From Geitlerinema sp. PCC 9228 (lineage in GTDB: Bacteria; Cyanobacteriota; Cyanobacteriia; Cyanobacteriales; PCC-9228): a stretch of 64,000 bases of DNA. Under the pieces are notes generated by a model. The model was not told where the DNA came from, did no database searches, and was given only the letters and a program-made list of their open reading frames with translations. This document shows, piece by piece, positions 1 to 8,694 of the stretch (positions are counted from its first letter, which is position 1; the number at the start of each line of letters is the position of its first letter). The translations under genes were made by a program, and so were the position numbers. The DNA lies in NCBI RefSeq assembly GCF_001870905.1, contig NZ_LNDC01000101.1, forward strand, positions 1 to 64,000, in the 5' to 3' direction.

Positions 1-465
1 CGAGAACAATCCCTACCTCCCTCCCATCCTGACCTCGCTACCAACTACAACAATCTCGCAGAGTTGTACCGAACCCAAGGCAAATACGACGATGCCGAAC
101 CTCTCCATCTTAAAGCTGTTCAAATCTACGAACAATCCCTACCTCCCTCCCATCCTCACCTCGCTACCAGCTACCACAATCTCGCAGCGTTGTACTATCT
201 CCAAGGCAAACTTGATGATGCCGAACCTCTCTATCTTAAAGCTATTCAAATCTGGGAACAATCCCTACCTCCCTCCCATCACAGCCTCGCTACCAGCTAC
301 AACAATCTCGCAGGGTTGTACTATCTCCAAGGCAAATACGACGATGCCGAACCTCTGTTTTTAAAAGCTTGGCAAATTCTAGAAGAAAAATTGGGTGCGG
401 AACATCCCCATACGCTCGCTGCCAAAGGAAATTACGAAATTGTGCAACAACGGCGCAAACAGTAA
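1..465 (+). CDS. C-terminal part of a kinesin-light-chain-type TPR protein (5' truncated by window edge)
   Basis: The reading frame is open from the first base, so the gene begins upstream of the window. It encodes about 154 residues made of 42-residue tetratricopeptide units of the kinesin-light-chain kind, with the recurring core LATSYNNLA followed by YYLQGKYDDAEPL. Three near-identical units are visible, then a final unit that diverges into a basic tail ending in RRKQ. In cyanobacteria such arrays usually form the C-terminal half of NB-ARC or CHAT proteins and act as protein-binding scaffolds. The effector domain, if any, lies outside the window, so its role cannot be given. Confidence is high for the TPR call and low for function. 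Confidence 0.85.
   Translation, partial: REQSLPPSHPDLATNYNNLAELYRTQGKYDDAEPLHLKAVQIYEQSLPPSHPHLATSYHNLAALYYLQGKLDDAEPLYLKAIQIWEQSLPPSHHSLATSYNNLAGLYYLQGKYDDAEPLFLKAWQILEEKLGAEHPHTLAAKGNYEIVQQRRKQ
4..381 (+). repeat. 126-bp tandem repeats inside the TPR gene
   Basis: Three copies, starting near 4, 130 and 256, are almost identical at the DNA level and encode one 42-residue TPR each. The low number of silent differences points to recent duplication or homogenisation of the units rather than ancient divergence. Copy number may vary between strains. Confidence 0.85.
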
Positions 466-630
466 AAATAACCAACAATCCAGACTGGAAAAACGATCGC
501 ACAGCTGCTGTCAATATCCCAACACAAGTGTAAAATCTTCTAAAACCAGAACAGTTCTTTCGTTTGTGGCACAATCGGGGAAAAGCAATGCTTCGGTGCA
601 GCTCAGCACTAACCCAACTTCAAAACAACC

Positions 631-2889
631 ATGCAAACAGGCACGCAACCGATTGTTCGCGATTTGGTGATGGTGGGTGGCGGTCACAGCCATGCGATCG
701 CTTTAAAATTGTGGGGAACCCATCCCATACCAGGCGTACGAGTAACTTTACTGACCGATACGTCCCACACCCCCTATTCTGGCATGTTGCCTGGCTATGT
801 CGCTGGCTTTTATACTTACGACGAGTGCCACATCGACCTACACCAACTGGCGAATTTTGCCGGGGCGCACATGATTCGCGATCGCGCTGTTGGTCTGGAT
901 TTGCAGGAAAATCGGGTTTTGTGTGCCGAACATCCCCCCATTCGCTTCGATGTTCTGTCGTTGGATATTGACAGCACGCCCCAACAATCTACCATACCCG
1001 GTGCTGCGGAATACGCCATTCCGATTAAACCCGTCACGCAATTTTTGCAAGTTTGGCAGCAAATTACCGAAAGCATACAATCTGCCAGCGGCTTTGTCGA
1101 AACCTTGCCCTATCCCTTACGCTTGGCAATTGTGGGTGGTGGTGTCGGTGGGGTGGAACTGGCTTTATCCATGGATGCCTGTTTGCGAAGGTTGAAACAC
1201 CCGGCGGAGGTGCATTTGTTCCAGCGACGGCAGGAATTGGTTCCCCAACAAAACGCTGCTACCCGCCGTCGCTTGCATCGGTGGTTACAACACCGCCGCA
1301 TTCGAGTACACACATCAGCTACCATCAGCCAAATTACCAAACAAAGAAGAATTTATCAGCTGCAATGTCAGTCTGGGAAGTCCTGGCAGTGCGATCGCGT
1401 TTTTTGGGTAACCAATGCCAGCGCTCCCCCTTGGATTGCTGAGTCAGGATTGGATACCGACCGCGAAGGATTTGTTTTGGTGCGGGATACCCTGCAATCC
1501 GTTTCCCATCCCCAAGTATTTGCTGCCGGCGATATTGCCACCATGCAACGCTACCCCCGACCCAAAGCCGGTGTCTTTGCGGTACGTCAGGGCAAACCCC
1601 TGTTCCAAAACCTCCAGCGAGCTTTGTTAGAAAAACCCCTGCAACCCTTTACCCCCCAAAAGAAATATCTGATTCTTATCGGTACAGGACAAGGAAAAGC
1701 CATTGCTTCCCGGGGCAGCTGTGCCTGGGGACCGTCTCCCTGGCTGTGGCATTGGAAAGACCGCATCGACCGCCAGTTTGTGGCCAGGTTCCAGAATCTT
1801 GCGGCAACCCAACCGCCTGTCCAATCCTCCAAAGCCTTTCCCTATACCGACAGTGGAAACGATGGCATTTCTCTGTCTTCTGCCTTTATCCAACGAGTGC
1901 TGGTGCGGGTAGAACGGGATGCTGCTATTTGGAAACCTCCGACCCAGCAGCAACGAACCATGGATCCTACTGCCGCTCGCAGCTGTAAAGTTTTTCAAGT
2001 TTCTTCGGAGTCTTCTATACTAGAAACTATAGATTACTTGTATGCGGTAGTGGGCGATGGGTTTCTTTTCGGGAAAATTGTTGCCCGGCACTGTCTCAGC
2101 CAACAGTGGGCAATGGGGGCTACACCGCAGCATGCCATGGCGATCGCGGTAGTTACTCACGGGAATGATTTAGTTACCGCAGAAAGTCTGTATCAACTGG
2201 TTAACGGTACCATTCAAGGTTTATCCCCTGTCCCTCTATTTGGCATTCAAGCCAGCAAAAGTCGGCGTATGGCTTTGGGATTAGCCATTCAGGGGAAAAT
2301 GCCTGGGGAAAATGTTGGGGTATCCAATCGCTTGTACCCAGAACAAACCATATTTGTCACCAAAGCTTTGGGGGTAGGAACGTTGCTGGCTGCCGATTGC
2401 CAGTTACAAGCCAAAGGACGGTGGGTGGAAACTGCGATCGCTTCCATGTTGCTTGCCAACGAGAATGCCGCTCTCTGCTTGCGGCAGCACGGGGCAACCG
2501 CTTGCGTATCCCTTGGGGAAGAGGGGTTGGCGGGTTATTTGTGGGAGTTGGTGCGGGTATCTCGCGTGGGGGTAGAGCTAATTTTAGGGACACTTCCCAG
2601 TTTGGAAGGTGCGATCGCTACTTTAGAAGCAGGCATTGTCAGTCCCCGCCACCAGGAAAATCAGAAAATAGCCCTACATCTGCGCAACGCCGACCGATTT
2701 ATGGGAGACCCCCAAACGGAACCGCAATATCATTTATTGTTCGATCCCCAAATTTCGGGAGGATTGCTGGCAGCTGTTCCTAACGAACGAGCCAATGCTT
2801 GCTTGCAGGCATTGTACGAGTTAGGATATACCGACAGTACCATGGTGGCTCAGGTGGTTGACCAGTCCCAGGGCATTCGATTGAAATAA
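631..2889 (+). CDS. NDH-like FAD/NAD(P) oxidoreductase fused to a degenerate SelD (AIR-synthase-fold) domain
   Basis: The 752-residue protein has the architecture of the cyanobacterial NDH-SelD fusion. Residues 1-380 are a two-dinucleotide-fold oxidoreductase: the FAD site is GGGHSHAIALK near residue 16, the NAD(P) site is VGGGVGGVELAL near 170, and AAGDIATM near 305 is the second FAD contact. Residues 400-752 align with selenide, water dikinase. The SelD catalytic signatures are missing. The Cys/Lys loop expected at about 405-415 reads DSGNDGISLSS; the DDAA motif is RDAA (about 429); the GGH(T/S) loop is FGIQASKSR (about 537); and the TD(V/I)TGFG motif is VSLGEEGLAG (about 626). DPQISGGLL (about 705) and TIDYL (about 466) remain. 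The oxidoreductase half is probably active. The SelD half is probably a pseudoenzyme and so should not simply be called selD. Confidence 0.85.
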   Translation: MQTGTQPIVRDLVMVGGGHSHAIALKLWGTHPIPGVRVTLLTDTSHTPYSGMLPGYVAGFYTYDECHIDLHQLANFAGAHMIRDRAVGLDLQENRVLCAEHPPIRFDVLSLDIDSTPQQSTIPGAAEYAIPIKPVTQFLQVWQQITESIQSASGFVETLPYPLRLAIVGGGVGGVELALSMDACLRRLKHPAEVHLFQRRQELVPQQNAATRRRLHRWLQHRRIRVHTSATISQITKQRRIYQLQCQSGKSWQCDRVFWVTNASAPPWIAESGLDTDREGFVLVRDTLQSVSHPQVFAAGDIATMQRYPRPKAGVFAVRQGKPLFQNLQRALLEKPLQPFTPQKKYLILIGTGQGKAIASRGSCAWGPSPWLWHWKDRIDRQFVARFQNLAATQPPVQSSKAFPYTDSGNDGISLSSAFIQRVLVRVERDAAIWKPPTQQQRTMDPTAARSCKVFQVSSESSILETIDYLYAVVGDGFLFGKIVARHCLSQQWAMGATPQHAMAIAVVTHGNDLVTAESLYQLVNGTIQGLSPVPLFGIQASKSRRMALGLAIQGKMPGENVGVSNRLYPEQTIFVTKALGVGTLLAADCQLQAKGRWVETAIASMLLANENAALCLRQHGATACVSLGEEGLAGYLWELVRVSRVGVELILGTLPSLEGAIATLEAGIVSPRHQENQKIALHLRNADRFMGDPQTEPQYHLLFDPQISGGLLAAVPNERANACLQALYELGYTDSTMVAQVVDQSQGIRLK

Positions 2890-2899
2890 ATCCAAAAAG

Positions 2900-3763
2900 T
2901 TAGGAAATGGAAATGAAAAAGACCCCCGTCACCATTAAAAGAGCGGCACTCATGCGAGTTTTAAATCCCGGTTCTGCAAAAAATAAATGTCCCCAAAGTA
3001 CGCCCCACAAAACGCTGGTGCGTTTGATAGAAATCACATTGACCACCGTAGTTAAGTTAATAGCACTCATTTGGCAAGTAACGGTGAGCGCGTTAAACAT
3101 CCCCACGGCAACCAGAAAAAAGCGCTGCGGCCAAATTTGCTGCCAGGAAATTTTTGATTTGAACCAAACAATGGGACTCAAGACCAGGGCAATATATCCG
3201 TAGGAAGCGATCGCCCAAAAAAGCGGCGAAGAATTTTGCACCCCCATCTTATCAAAATTGGCTGTCAAACTCCACAACAAAGCCACCCCCAGCATAAACC
3301 GCGGTCCGGCTTCCCGCAGCAAAGCTTGAAAAGGCACCAACCATCCTTCCTTTCTAACTTGAAAATTGAGCGTGTAGGTGCCCACCACCAAAAAAACCAC
3401 ACCAACCAGATCGAAAACCTGGGGAGATTCCCCCACAATCAACGGCGAAGTCACCAACAAAAACAGCGGGGTTAATGTTATCATAGGCAAGGATAGGGAC
3501 ATATCCGAACGTTGCAGAGCATGTAGGTACAGCAAGGTTGCCAAAACGTTCAAACTGCCACTAGCAAGCAAAGCCAACCCAAAGCGATCGCCGAGAGGAG
3601 GAATGGGAACCACCAAAAGCAAAGGGAGCAAAAAGAAAAACGTCAGCGCGGCAAACATCCAGGAGATAAAATAGCCGTCAAAAATGCGCAAGTTTCTCTT
3701 GCTAAAAACATCCTTCAGAGATTCCGAAAAAGCCGTACAATTGGCCAGCAAAAACCAAACCAT
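2900..3763 (-). CDS. EamA/DMT-family transporter
   Basis: A 287-residue polytopic inner-membrane protein with about ten hydrophobic segments arranged as two five-helix halves, as in the drug/metabolite transporter superfamily. The end of the first half carries the typical GVVFLVVGTYTLNF stretch, and the second half ends in a similar helix (ALLMVTGVFFISIS). The substrate cannot be read from sequence. The gene converges on the NDH/SelD-like gene with only ten bases between their stop codons and is divergent from the succinyl-CoA ligase-like gene. The ATG at 3763 lies just before the first hydrophobic helix (VWFLLANCTAF). Confidence 0.85.
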   Translation of the reverse strand: MVWFLLANCTAFSESLKDVFSKRNLRIFDGYFISWMFAALTFFFLLPLLLVVPIPPLGDRFGLALLASGSLNVLATLLYLHALQRSDMSLSLPMITLTPLFLLVTSPLIVGESPQVFDLVGVVFLVVGTYTLNFQVRKEGWLVPFQALLREAGPRFMLGVALLWSLTANFDKMGVQNSSPLFWAIASYGYIALVLSPIVWFKSKISWQQIWPQRFFLVAVGMFNALTVTCQMSAINLTTVVNVISIKRTSVLWGVLWGHLFFAEPGFKTRMSAALLMVTGVFFISIS

Positions 3764-3905
3764 AATGTAATTTTCTGTTTTTGTAAGTTATTCTACATGG
3801 ATGAGGGAATTTATCATTTATAAAGGGAAACGGCGATCCATGTAAAGGACGTTTCGTGTCAATACGCAAATATTTTTCCAACCTTGTTCAGGAATTGGGG
3901 CAGCA

Positions 3906-4838
3906 ATGATTCTTAATTCGGAAAACAAAGTTTTGATTCAGGGGATTGCCGACCCCCAGGGAACCACTCACGCCGCATTCATGCAAGCCTACGGAACCAA
4001 CGTGGTGGCTGGTGTTCATCCCGGTCAGGGAGGGCAAACTTTACATAACATTCCCGTTTTTGATATGGTAGAGCAAGCGATCGCGAGAGTGGGGGAACTA
4101 CACACCAGCATTATTTTCGTCTCCCCCTTCGATGCTGTGGATGCTGCCTTAGAAGCGATCGCGGCTGGGATTCGCCAGTTGGTTTTGGTCACCGAAGGCA
4201 TTCCCCCATTGGATATGGTGCGCCTGATTCGGCAAGCGGAAGTTACCGAAACCTCCATCATTGGACCCAGTTCCCCCGGCATCATCATTCCCGGTGAAGT
4301 TTTGCTGGGAACCCATCCCACCGAATTTTACACCCCCGGCAACATTGGCATCGTCTCCCGCAGCGATACCCTAACCTACGAAATCGCCGGCGAACTCACC
4401 CGACAAAAAATGGGGCAATCCATCGGCATCGGCATCGGTAGCGACACCATCGTCGGTTCATCCTTCCACCAATGGTTGCAAATTTTAGACGAAGACGATC
4501 GCACCGAAGTAATTATTTTAATTGGCGAAATTGGCGGTACCAGCGAAGAATCCGCAGCACAATACATCCGCGATACCATTGACAAACCCGTAGTCGCCTA
4601 TATTGCCGGTCGCTACGCACCCCAAGGGAAAACCATCGGTCACGCCGGCGCTGCCATTGCCGCACAAACTACCAGTTCTGACCCCTACGTCAACTTCTTC
4701 CCAGACGCCAACCGCGGCACCGCCGACACCAAACTGGCTGCCTTTCAGCAAGCGGAAATTCCCGTCGCCGAAACCCCCTCGCAAATTCCCCACCTGGTGA
4801 AAAAATTCCGCAAAAAAGGGGGTCGCCGCCAAAAATAA
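3906..4838 (+). CDS. Succinyl-CoA ligase alpha-like (SucD family) CoA-binding protein
   Basis: 310 residues aligning along their length with the SucD alpha subunit. Visible family features are the N-terminal CoA-binding Rossmann fold (VLIQGIADPQGT; GVHPGQGGQT), the conserved IVSRSDTLTYE loop, EIGGTSEESAA with the conserved Glu near 208, and the phosphohistidine GHAGAA with His246, the same number as in E. coli SucD. Between GHAGA and the downstream GTAD motif there are about 15 more residues than in E. coli. The alpha subunit normally pairs with SucC to make ATP and succinate from succinyl-CoA; no sucC is in the window. Citrate synthase lies 340 bases downstream beyond a tRNA, consistent with a TCA-cycle role. 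An unusual paralog is the main alternative. Confidence 0.8.
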   Translation: MILNSENKVLIQGIADPQGTTHAAFMQAYGTNVVAGVHPGQGGQTLHNIPVFDMVEQAIARVGELHTSIIFVSPFDAVDAALEAIAAGIRQLVLVTEGIPPLDMVRLIRQAEVTETSIIGPSSPGIIIPGEVLLGTHPTEFYTPGNIGIVSRSDTLTYEIAGELTRQKMGQSIGIGIGSDTIVGSSFHQWLQILDEDDRTEVIILIGEIGGTSEESAAQYIRDTIDKPVVAYIAGRYAPQGKTIGHAGAAIAAQTTSSDPYVNFFPDANRGTADTKLAAFQQAEIPVAETPSQIPHLVKKFRKKGGRRQK

Positions 4839-4922
4839 ACTTCCCGGCCCAGCCACTAGCCAAACCAGCAATTTCGTGTTACGATACCTTTCTGGAGCGG
4901 TTGGGAAAAACTCGATCGTCAA

Positions 4923-4995
4923 GGGCATGTAGCTCAGCGGATAGAGCACCAGATTCCGGTTCTGGGTGTCGGGGGTTCAAGTCCTCCCATGCCCG
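4923..4995 (+). tRNA. tRNA-Arg (anticodon CCG)
   Basis: A complete cloverleaf can be drawn. The 7-bp acceptor stem is GGGCATG with CATGCCC, the D stem is GCTC/GAGC, and the anticodon stem CCAGA/TCTGG encloses the loop TTCCGGT with anticodon CCG. The T loop is TTCAAGT on a 5-bp stem containing one G-T pair. The discriminator base is G and no CCA is encoded. A T-run follows directly and may end the transcript. The tRNA reads CGG codons. Confidence 0.95.
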
Positions 4996-5177
4996 TTTTT
5001 GATTGATTTTCTGCAGATCAAAAATTTCAAGCGATCGCAACTTGCCCCATTTTCTGCGATCGCGCTTTCCTCTATAGTAGAAAAACAAATACCGAACTTC
5101 CCAACCCAAATCGTGGAACTCGGTAGACCGTTCTTGCCATACAAACCAACTCGGCTACTGGAGACAAAAACGCCAAG

Positions 5178-6314
5178 ATGGAAGCAACCAACTTTAAACC
5201 TGGTTTAGAAGGAATTCCCGCAGCCAAATCCGAAATTTGCTACGTAGACGGCGAACAAGGCATTCTCCAATATCGCGGCATTCCCATCGAAGCACTCGCA
5301 GAACACAGCAGCTTCCTAGAAACCACTTACTTGCTAATCTGGGGAGACCTTCCCAACCAAAAAGAACTGGCTGACTTCGAATACCAAATTTACCACCACC
5401 GGCGGGTCAAATCCAAAATCCGCGACATGATGAAATGGTTTCCCGAAGCCGGTCATCCCATGGATGCCTTGCAAGCCGCCGCCGCCTCCCTGGGATTGTT
5501 CCATTCCCGCCGCGTCTTAGACGACCCGGAATACATCCGCAAAGCCGTGGTTCGCCTCATCGCCAAAATCCCCACCATGGTGGCAGCCTTCAAACTCATG
5601 CGTAAAGGCAACGACCCCATCACCCCCAGAGACGACCTCAATTACGCCGCCAACTTCCTCTACATGCTAACCGAACAAGAACCCGACCCCCTCGCTGCCA
5701 GGGTGTTTGACGTTTGTTTGATTCTCCATGCCGAACATGGCATGAACGCCTCTACCTTCTCTTCCCGGGTTACCGCCTCTACATTAACCGACCCCTATTC
5801 CGTCATTGCCTCTGCCGTGGGAACCTTAGCCGGTCCTTTGCATGGCGGCGCTAGCGAAGAAGTGGTGGATATGCTAGAAAAAATTGGCTCTTGCGACAAC
5901 GTAGAACCCTACATCGAACATCGCATCGCCAACGGTGAAAAAATCATGGGATTCGGTCATCGGGTCTATCGCGTGAAAGACCCCCGCGCCACCATTTTAC
6001 AGAACCTCGCCGACCAACTGTTTAATAAATTTGGTGCCGACCCAGTGTACGATATCGCCTTGGAAGTAGAACGGGTAACCACCGAAAAACTGGGGAACAA
6101 AGGCATTTATCCCAACGTAGAATTTTACTCCGGCATGGTCTTTCGACAATTGGGCATTCCCCGGGATATGTTTAGTACAATATTTGCGATCGCGCGAGTA
6201 GCCGGTTGGCTAGCACACTGGAAAGAACAGCTAGCGGTCAATCGCATTTACCGTCCCAAACAAGTATACACCGGCGGTCACCACGACCCGTACCTTCCCC
6301 TAGACCAACGATAA
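5178..6314 (+). CDS. gltA: Citrate synthase
   Basis: 378 residues, the usual length of the short bacterial citrate synthase, condensing oxaloacetate and acetyl-CoA in the cytosol. The two catalytic histidines are visible in GPLHGGA (His222) and GFGHRVY (His261). The third catalytic position, Asp in most citrate synthases (NVDFYSG), is Glu315 here (NVEFYSG); this may be a lineage trait. Other family blocks are RGIPIEALAE near the N-terminus and RVAGWLAHWKEQL near the C-terminus. The family also includes 2-methylcitrate synthases, but no prp genes are nearby. The next gene starts six bases after the stop, so the two may be co-transcribed. Confidence 0.93.
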   Translation: MEATNFKPGLEGIPAAKSEICYVDGEQGILQYRGIPIEALAEHSSFLETTYLLIWGDLPNQKELADFEYQIYHHRRVKSKIRDMMKWFPEAGHPMDALQAAAASLGLFHSRRVLDDPEYIRKAVVRLIAKIPTMVAAFKLMRKGNDPITPRDDLNYAANFLYMLTEQEPDPLAARVFDVCLILHAEHGMNASTFSSRVTASTLTDPYSVIASAVGTLAGPLHGGASEEVVDMLEKIGSCDNVEPYIEHRIANGEKIMGFGHRVYRVKDPRATILQNLADQLFNKFGADPVYDIALEVERVTTEKLGNKGIYPNVEFYSGMVFRQLGIPRDMFSTIFAIARVAGWLAHWKEQLAVNRIYRPKQVYTGGHHDPYLPLDQR

Positions 6315-6320
6315 GCGTTT

Positions 6321-7205
6321 ATGGCTTGGAAACCACAACCCCTAGCCAACCTGTTAGATAGCGACAGGCAAGCCGCAGCGATTTTCCTATTCCCAGCATT
6401 TTTGTTATTGGGAATCTTTGTCTTTTTCCCCATTGTTTACCTGTTCTACCTCAGTTTTACCACCGATAACTTCACCGTTACCGGAACCCGCTGGGTAGGA
6501 TGGCAAAACTACTGGCGGTTGCTGGTGACCCCAGAATTTGCCAAAGTAGTCGCCAATACGGTTTATTTCACCGTTGCCACAGTAATTCCCAGTTTGGTAA
6601 TTCCTTTGGGATTGGCAGCATTGCTCGATCGCAAGGTAGCATTACGGGGATGGCTGCGTACCGCCTATTTTATTCCTTCCATCACCTCCATGGTTGCCGT
6701 GGGGTTGGGATGGCGCTGGCTGTTTCAAAACGAAGGACCGGTGAATGCCCTGTTAGAATGGATGGGATTGCCATCTGTTTCCTGGTTGGGAAGTACGGTG
6801 TGGGCCATGCCGGTTATTATTTTATTAAGCACTTGGAAGCAGTTGGGATTTAATATGGTGGTATTCCTCGCTGGCTTGCAAGTGATTCCCCAACAACGCT
6901 ACGAAGCCGCCGAACTCGATGGCGCTGGGGAATGGCAAAAGTTCTGGCATGTTACGTTACCGGGGTTGCGACCGACGCTGGTGTTTGCCACCATTACCAC
7001 TGCTATTTTTACTTTACGCAGTTTCGAGCAAATTTATATTGTCACCGGCGGCGGTCCTTTAAATTCCACCAATATTTTGGTGTACTATGTTTACGAACAG
7101 GCATTTGCCCAGTTTGATTTTGGATATGCCGGGGCAGCGGCTACGGTATTATTGCTTGTAACTCTGATATTGGTTTATATCCAACTGCGCGTTTGGCGGG
7201 AGTAG
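6321..7205 (+). CDS. Carbohydrate ABC transporter permease (MalF/UgpA type)
   Basis: 294 residues with six predicted membrane helices, opening with the N-terminal helix AIFLFPAFLLLGIFVFFPIV. The cytoplasmic EAA loop that docks the ATPase is clear (YEAAELDGAGEWQKFWHVTL followed by PG). This is one of the two permeases of a sugar importer; the second permease, binding protein and ATPase are not in the window. It lies directly behind gltA and eight bases ahead of sucrose-phosphate phosphatase, which hints at sucrose or another compatible solute as substrate, but that is inference only. Confidence 0.87.
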   Translation: MAWKPQPLANLLDSDRQAAAIFLFPAFLLLGIFVFFPIVYLFYLSFTTDNFTVTGTRWVGWQNYWRLLVTPEFAKVVANTVYFTVATVIPSLVIPLGLAALLDRKVALRGWLRTAYFIPSITSMVAVGLGWRWLFQNEGPVNALLEWMGLPSVSWLGSTVWAMPVIILLSTWKQLGFNMVVFLAGLQVIPQQRYEAAELDGAGEWQKFWHVTLPGLRPTLVFATITTAIFTLRSFEQIYIVTGGGPLNSTNILVYYVYEQAFAQFDFGYAGAAATVLLLVTLILVYIQLRVWRE

Positions 7206-7212
7206 AACCTTT

Positions 7213-7959
7213 ATGGTTGCTTTTTTACTGGTTACGGATTTAGACAATACCTTGGTTGGCGACCGAGAAGCAACAAACGAGTTAAACCAAATTTTGCAGC
7301 AACATCGCCAAAACCACGGGAGTAAGTTGGTTTATGCCAGCGGTCGTTCCCGCCATCTGTTTCGACAGCTACAACAAGAACAGTCTTTGTTGGAACCGGA
7401 TATATTTGTGGGTTCGGTGGGAACGGATATGTACTATCCTAGCAGCAACCAAAGCGAACCGGAATGGCAGGAAAAATTGCGCAGCCACTGGCACCGAGAT
7501 CGAGTTTTATCCATAGCGGCGCATTTTGCAGATTTAACGCCGCAACCCGATAGCGAACAGGGAGAGTTTAAGGTTAGCTACTATATTACCCAACCGGCGG
7601 CGCAGGAGGTACTTCCCCGTTTGGAACAATTGCTGCAAGAAGCAGGTTTGGATATACGGTTGGTTTACAGTAGCGATCGCGATTTGGATATTTTACCACG
7701 GCAAGGAAATAAAGGCACGGCGATGGCGTTTGTGCGTCGCAAGTTGGGATTTTCCCCAGAGAATACCATTGTTTGCGGCGATTCGGGAAACGATATTGGT
7801 TTGTTTGAATCGGGTATCGAACGGGGTATTATTGTCGGCAATGCGCGGGAGGAGTTGTTACAGTGGCATGAGAAAAATCCCAACCCCCATCGCTATTTAG
7901 CGAAAGCGGCTTGCGCTGGCGGAATTTTGGAAGGATTGCGCTATTTTGGATTTATTTGA
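7213..7959 (+). CDS. Sucrose-6-phosphate phosphatase-like HAD hydrolase (SPP)
   Basis: 248 residues with all HAD motifs of the sucrose-phosphatase/Cof subgroup: motif I DLDNTLVG at residues 9-16 with the nucleophile and acid/base Asp, motif II ASGRS near 43, a motif III Lys in GNKGTA, and motif IV CGDSGND near 194. The GSVGTDMYY stretch after motif II is typical of SPP. The enzyme would release sucrose from sucrose-6-phosphate in the cytosol, the last step in making a cyanobacterial compatible solute. The closely packed upstream sugar permease and downstream ruvA suggest one transcript. A related mannosyl- or glucosylglycerate phosphatase is the main alternative. Confidence 0.88.
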   Translation: MVAFLLVTDLDNTLVGDREATNELNQILQQHRQNHGSKLVYASGRSRHLFRQLQQEQSLLEPDIFVGSVGTDMYYPSSNQSEPEWQEKLRSHWHRDRVLSIAAHFADLTPQPDSEQGEFKVSYYITQPAAQEVLPRLEQLLQEAGLDIRLVYSSDRDLDILPRQGNKGTAMAFVRRKLGFSPENTIVCGDSGNDIGLFESGIERGIIVGNAREELLQWHEKNPNPHRYLAKAACAGGILEGLRYFGFI

Positions 7960-7968
7960 ATTGCGGCG

Positions 7969-8589
7969 ATGATTGGTTCGGTTCGGGGATATGTAACCCA
8001 CATTAGCAAAAGCCAGCAGCGGGTGATGGTGTTGTTGGATGTAGGTGGGGTAGGATATGAAGTGCAAGTTCCTTCCCATTTGGTGGAGGAACTGCCATCG
8101 GAAAATACAGAGGTACAGGTTTTTACCCATTTACAGGTTAGCGACGATCGCTTGATTTTGTATGGGTTTGGTTCCCTTTCGGAGAGGGAATTGTTTCGCC
8201 AGTTGGTGAAGGTGAATGGGATTGGCGCGCAATTAGCGATCGCGTTGTTGGATACGTTGGGATTTTCCCAATTATTGCAAGCTATTGTAACCGAAAATAC
8301 GCGCTTGTTGGTACAAACGCCAGGGGTGGGCAAGAAAACTGCCGAACGCATTGCCTTAGAATTAAAAAGTAAGTTGGCGCAGTGGCGAGAAGAGTCGGGG
8401 GTTAGCATTTCTCCCACGGCGGGATTGTCGGCGCAGTTGCAGGAAGAGGTGGAAATGACCTTGCTGGCTTTGGGATATACTGCCAACGAGGTGATGGATG
8501 CTTTTCAAAATTTGAGCCAAAATAAAGAAGTAGCAGATAGTAGCGATGTGGAAGATTGGATTCGGGCTGCGATCGCCTATTTAAGCTGA
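7969..8589 (+). CDS. ruvA: Holliday junction branch migration protein RuvA
   Basis: 206 residues with the standard RuvA order: an N-terminal OB-fold (MIGSVRGYVTHI; GVGYEVQVPSH), two helix-hairpin-helix motifs (VNGIGAQLAIALLDTLG and TPGVGKKTAERIALELK), a linker, and a C-terminal domain III (ALLALGYT-type stretch) that contacts RuvB. RuvA tetramers hold the four-way junction while RuvB drives migration. The start nine bases after the phosphatase stop suggests translation from the same message. No ruvB or ruvC is present here. Confidence 0.95.
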   Translation: MIGSVRGYVTHISKSQQRVMVLLDVGGVGYEVQVPSHLVEELPSENTEVQVFTHLQVSDDRLILYGFGSLSERELFRQLVKVNGIGAQLAIALLDTLGFSQLLQAIVTENTRLLVQTPGVGKKTAERIALELKSKLAQWREESGVSISPTAGLSAQLQEEVEMTLLALGYTANEVMDAFQNLSQNKEVADSSDVEDWIRAAIAYLS

Positions 8590-8616
8590 CCTCCTCGTGC
8601 AAAAAATTCCTCCATC

Positions 8617-8646
8617 CTAGGGAGCAAGCCACCCTTCCTTGCCCTA
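8617..8646 (+). other. Imperfect stem-loop between ruvA and rpsO
   Basis: CCTAGGG and CCCTAGG (with CAAG/CTTG extending the stem past a bulged A) can pair across a short loop. No T-run follows, so it is not a classical terminator. It may be an RNA-processing site, a mRNA 3' end for ruvA, or part of an rpsO leader; S15 genes are often autoregulated through leader structures. Confidence 0.4.
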
Positions 8647-8653
8647 GGAAATA

Positions 8654-8662
8654 TGCTATGAT
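8654..8662 (+). promoter_or_regulatory. Possible extended -10 promoter for rpsO
   Basis: TGCTATGAT matches an extended -10 element (TGn followed by TATGAT) about 33 bases before the rpsO ATG. No good -35 hexamer stands at the right distance, so confidence is modest. Confidence 0.4.
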
Positions 8663-8694
8663 AGCCAATTGCTGCATTCAAAAACCGACATCTT

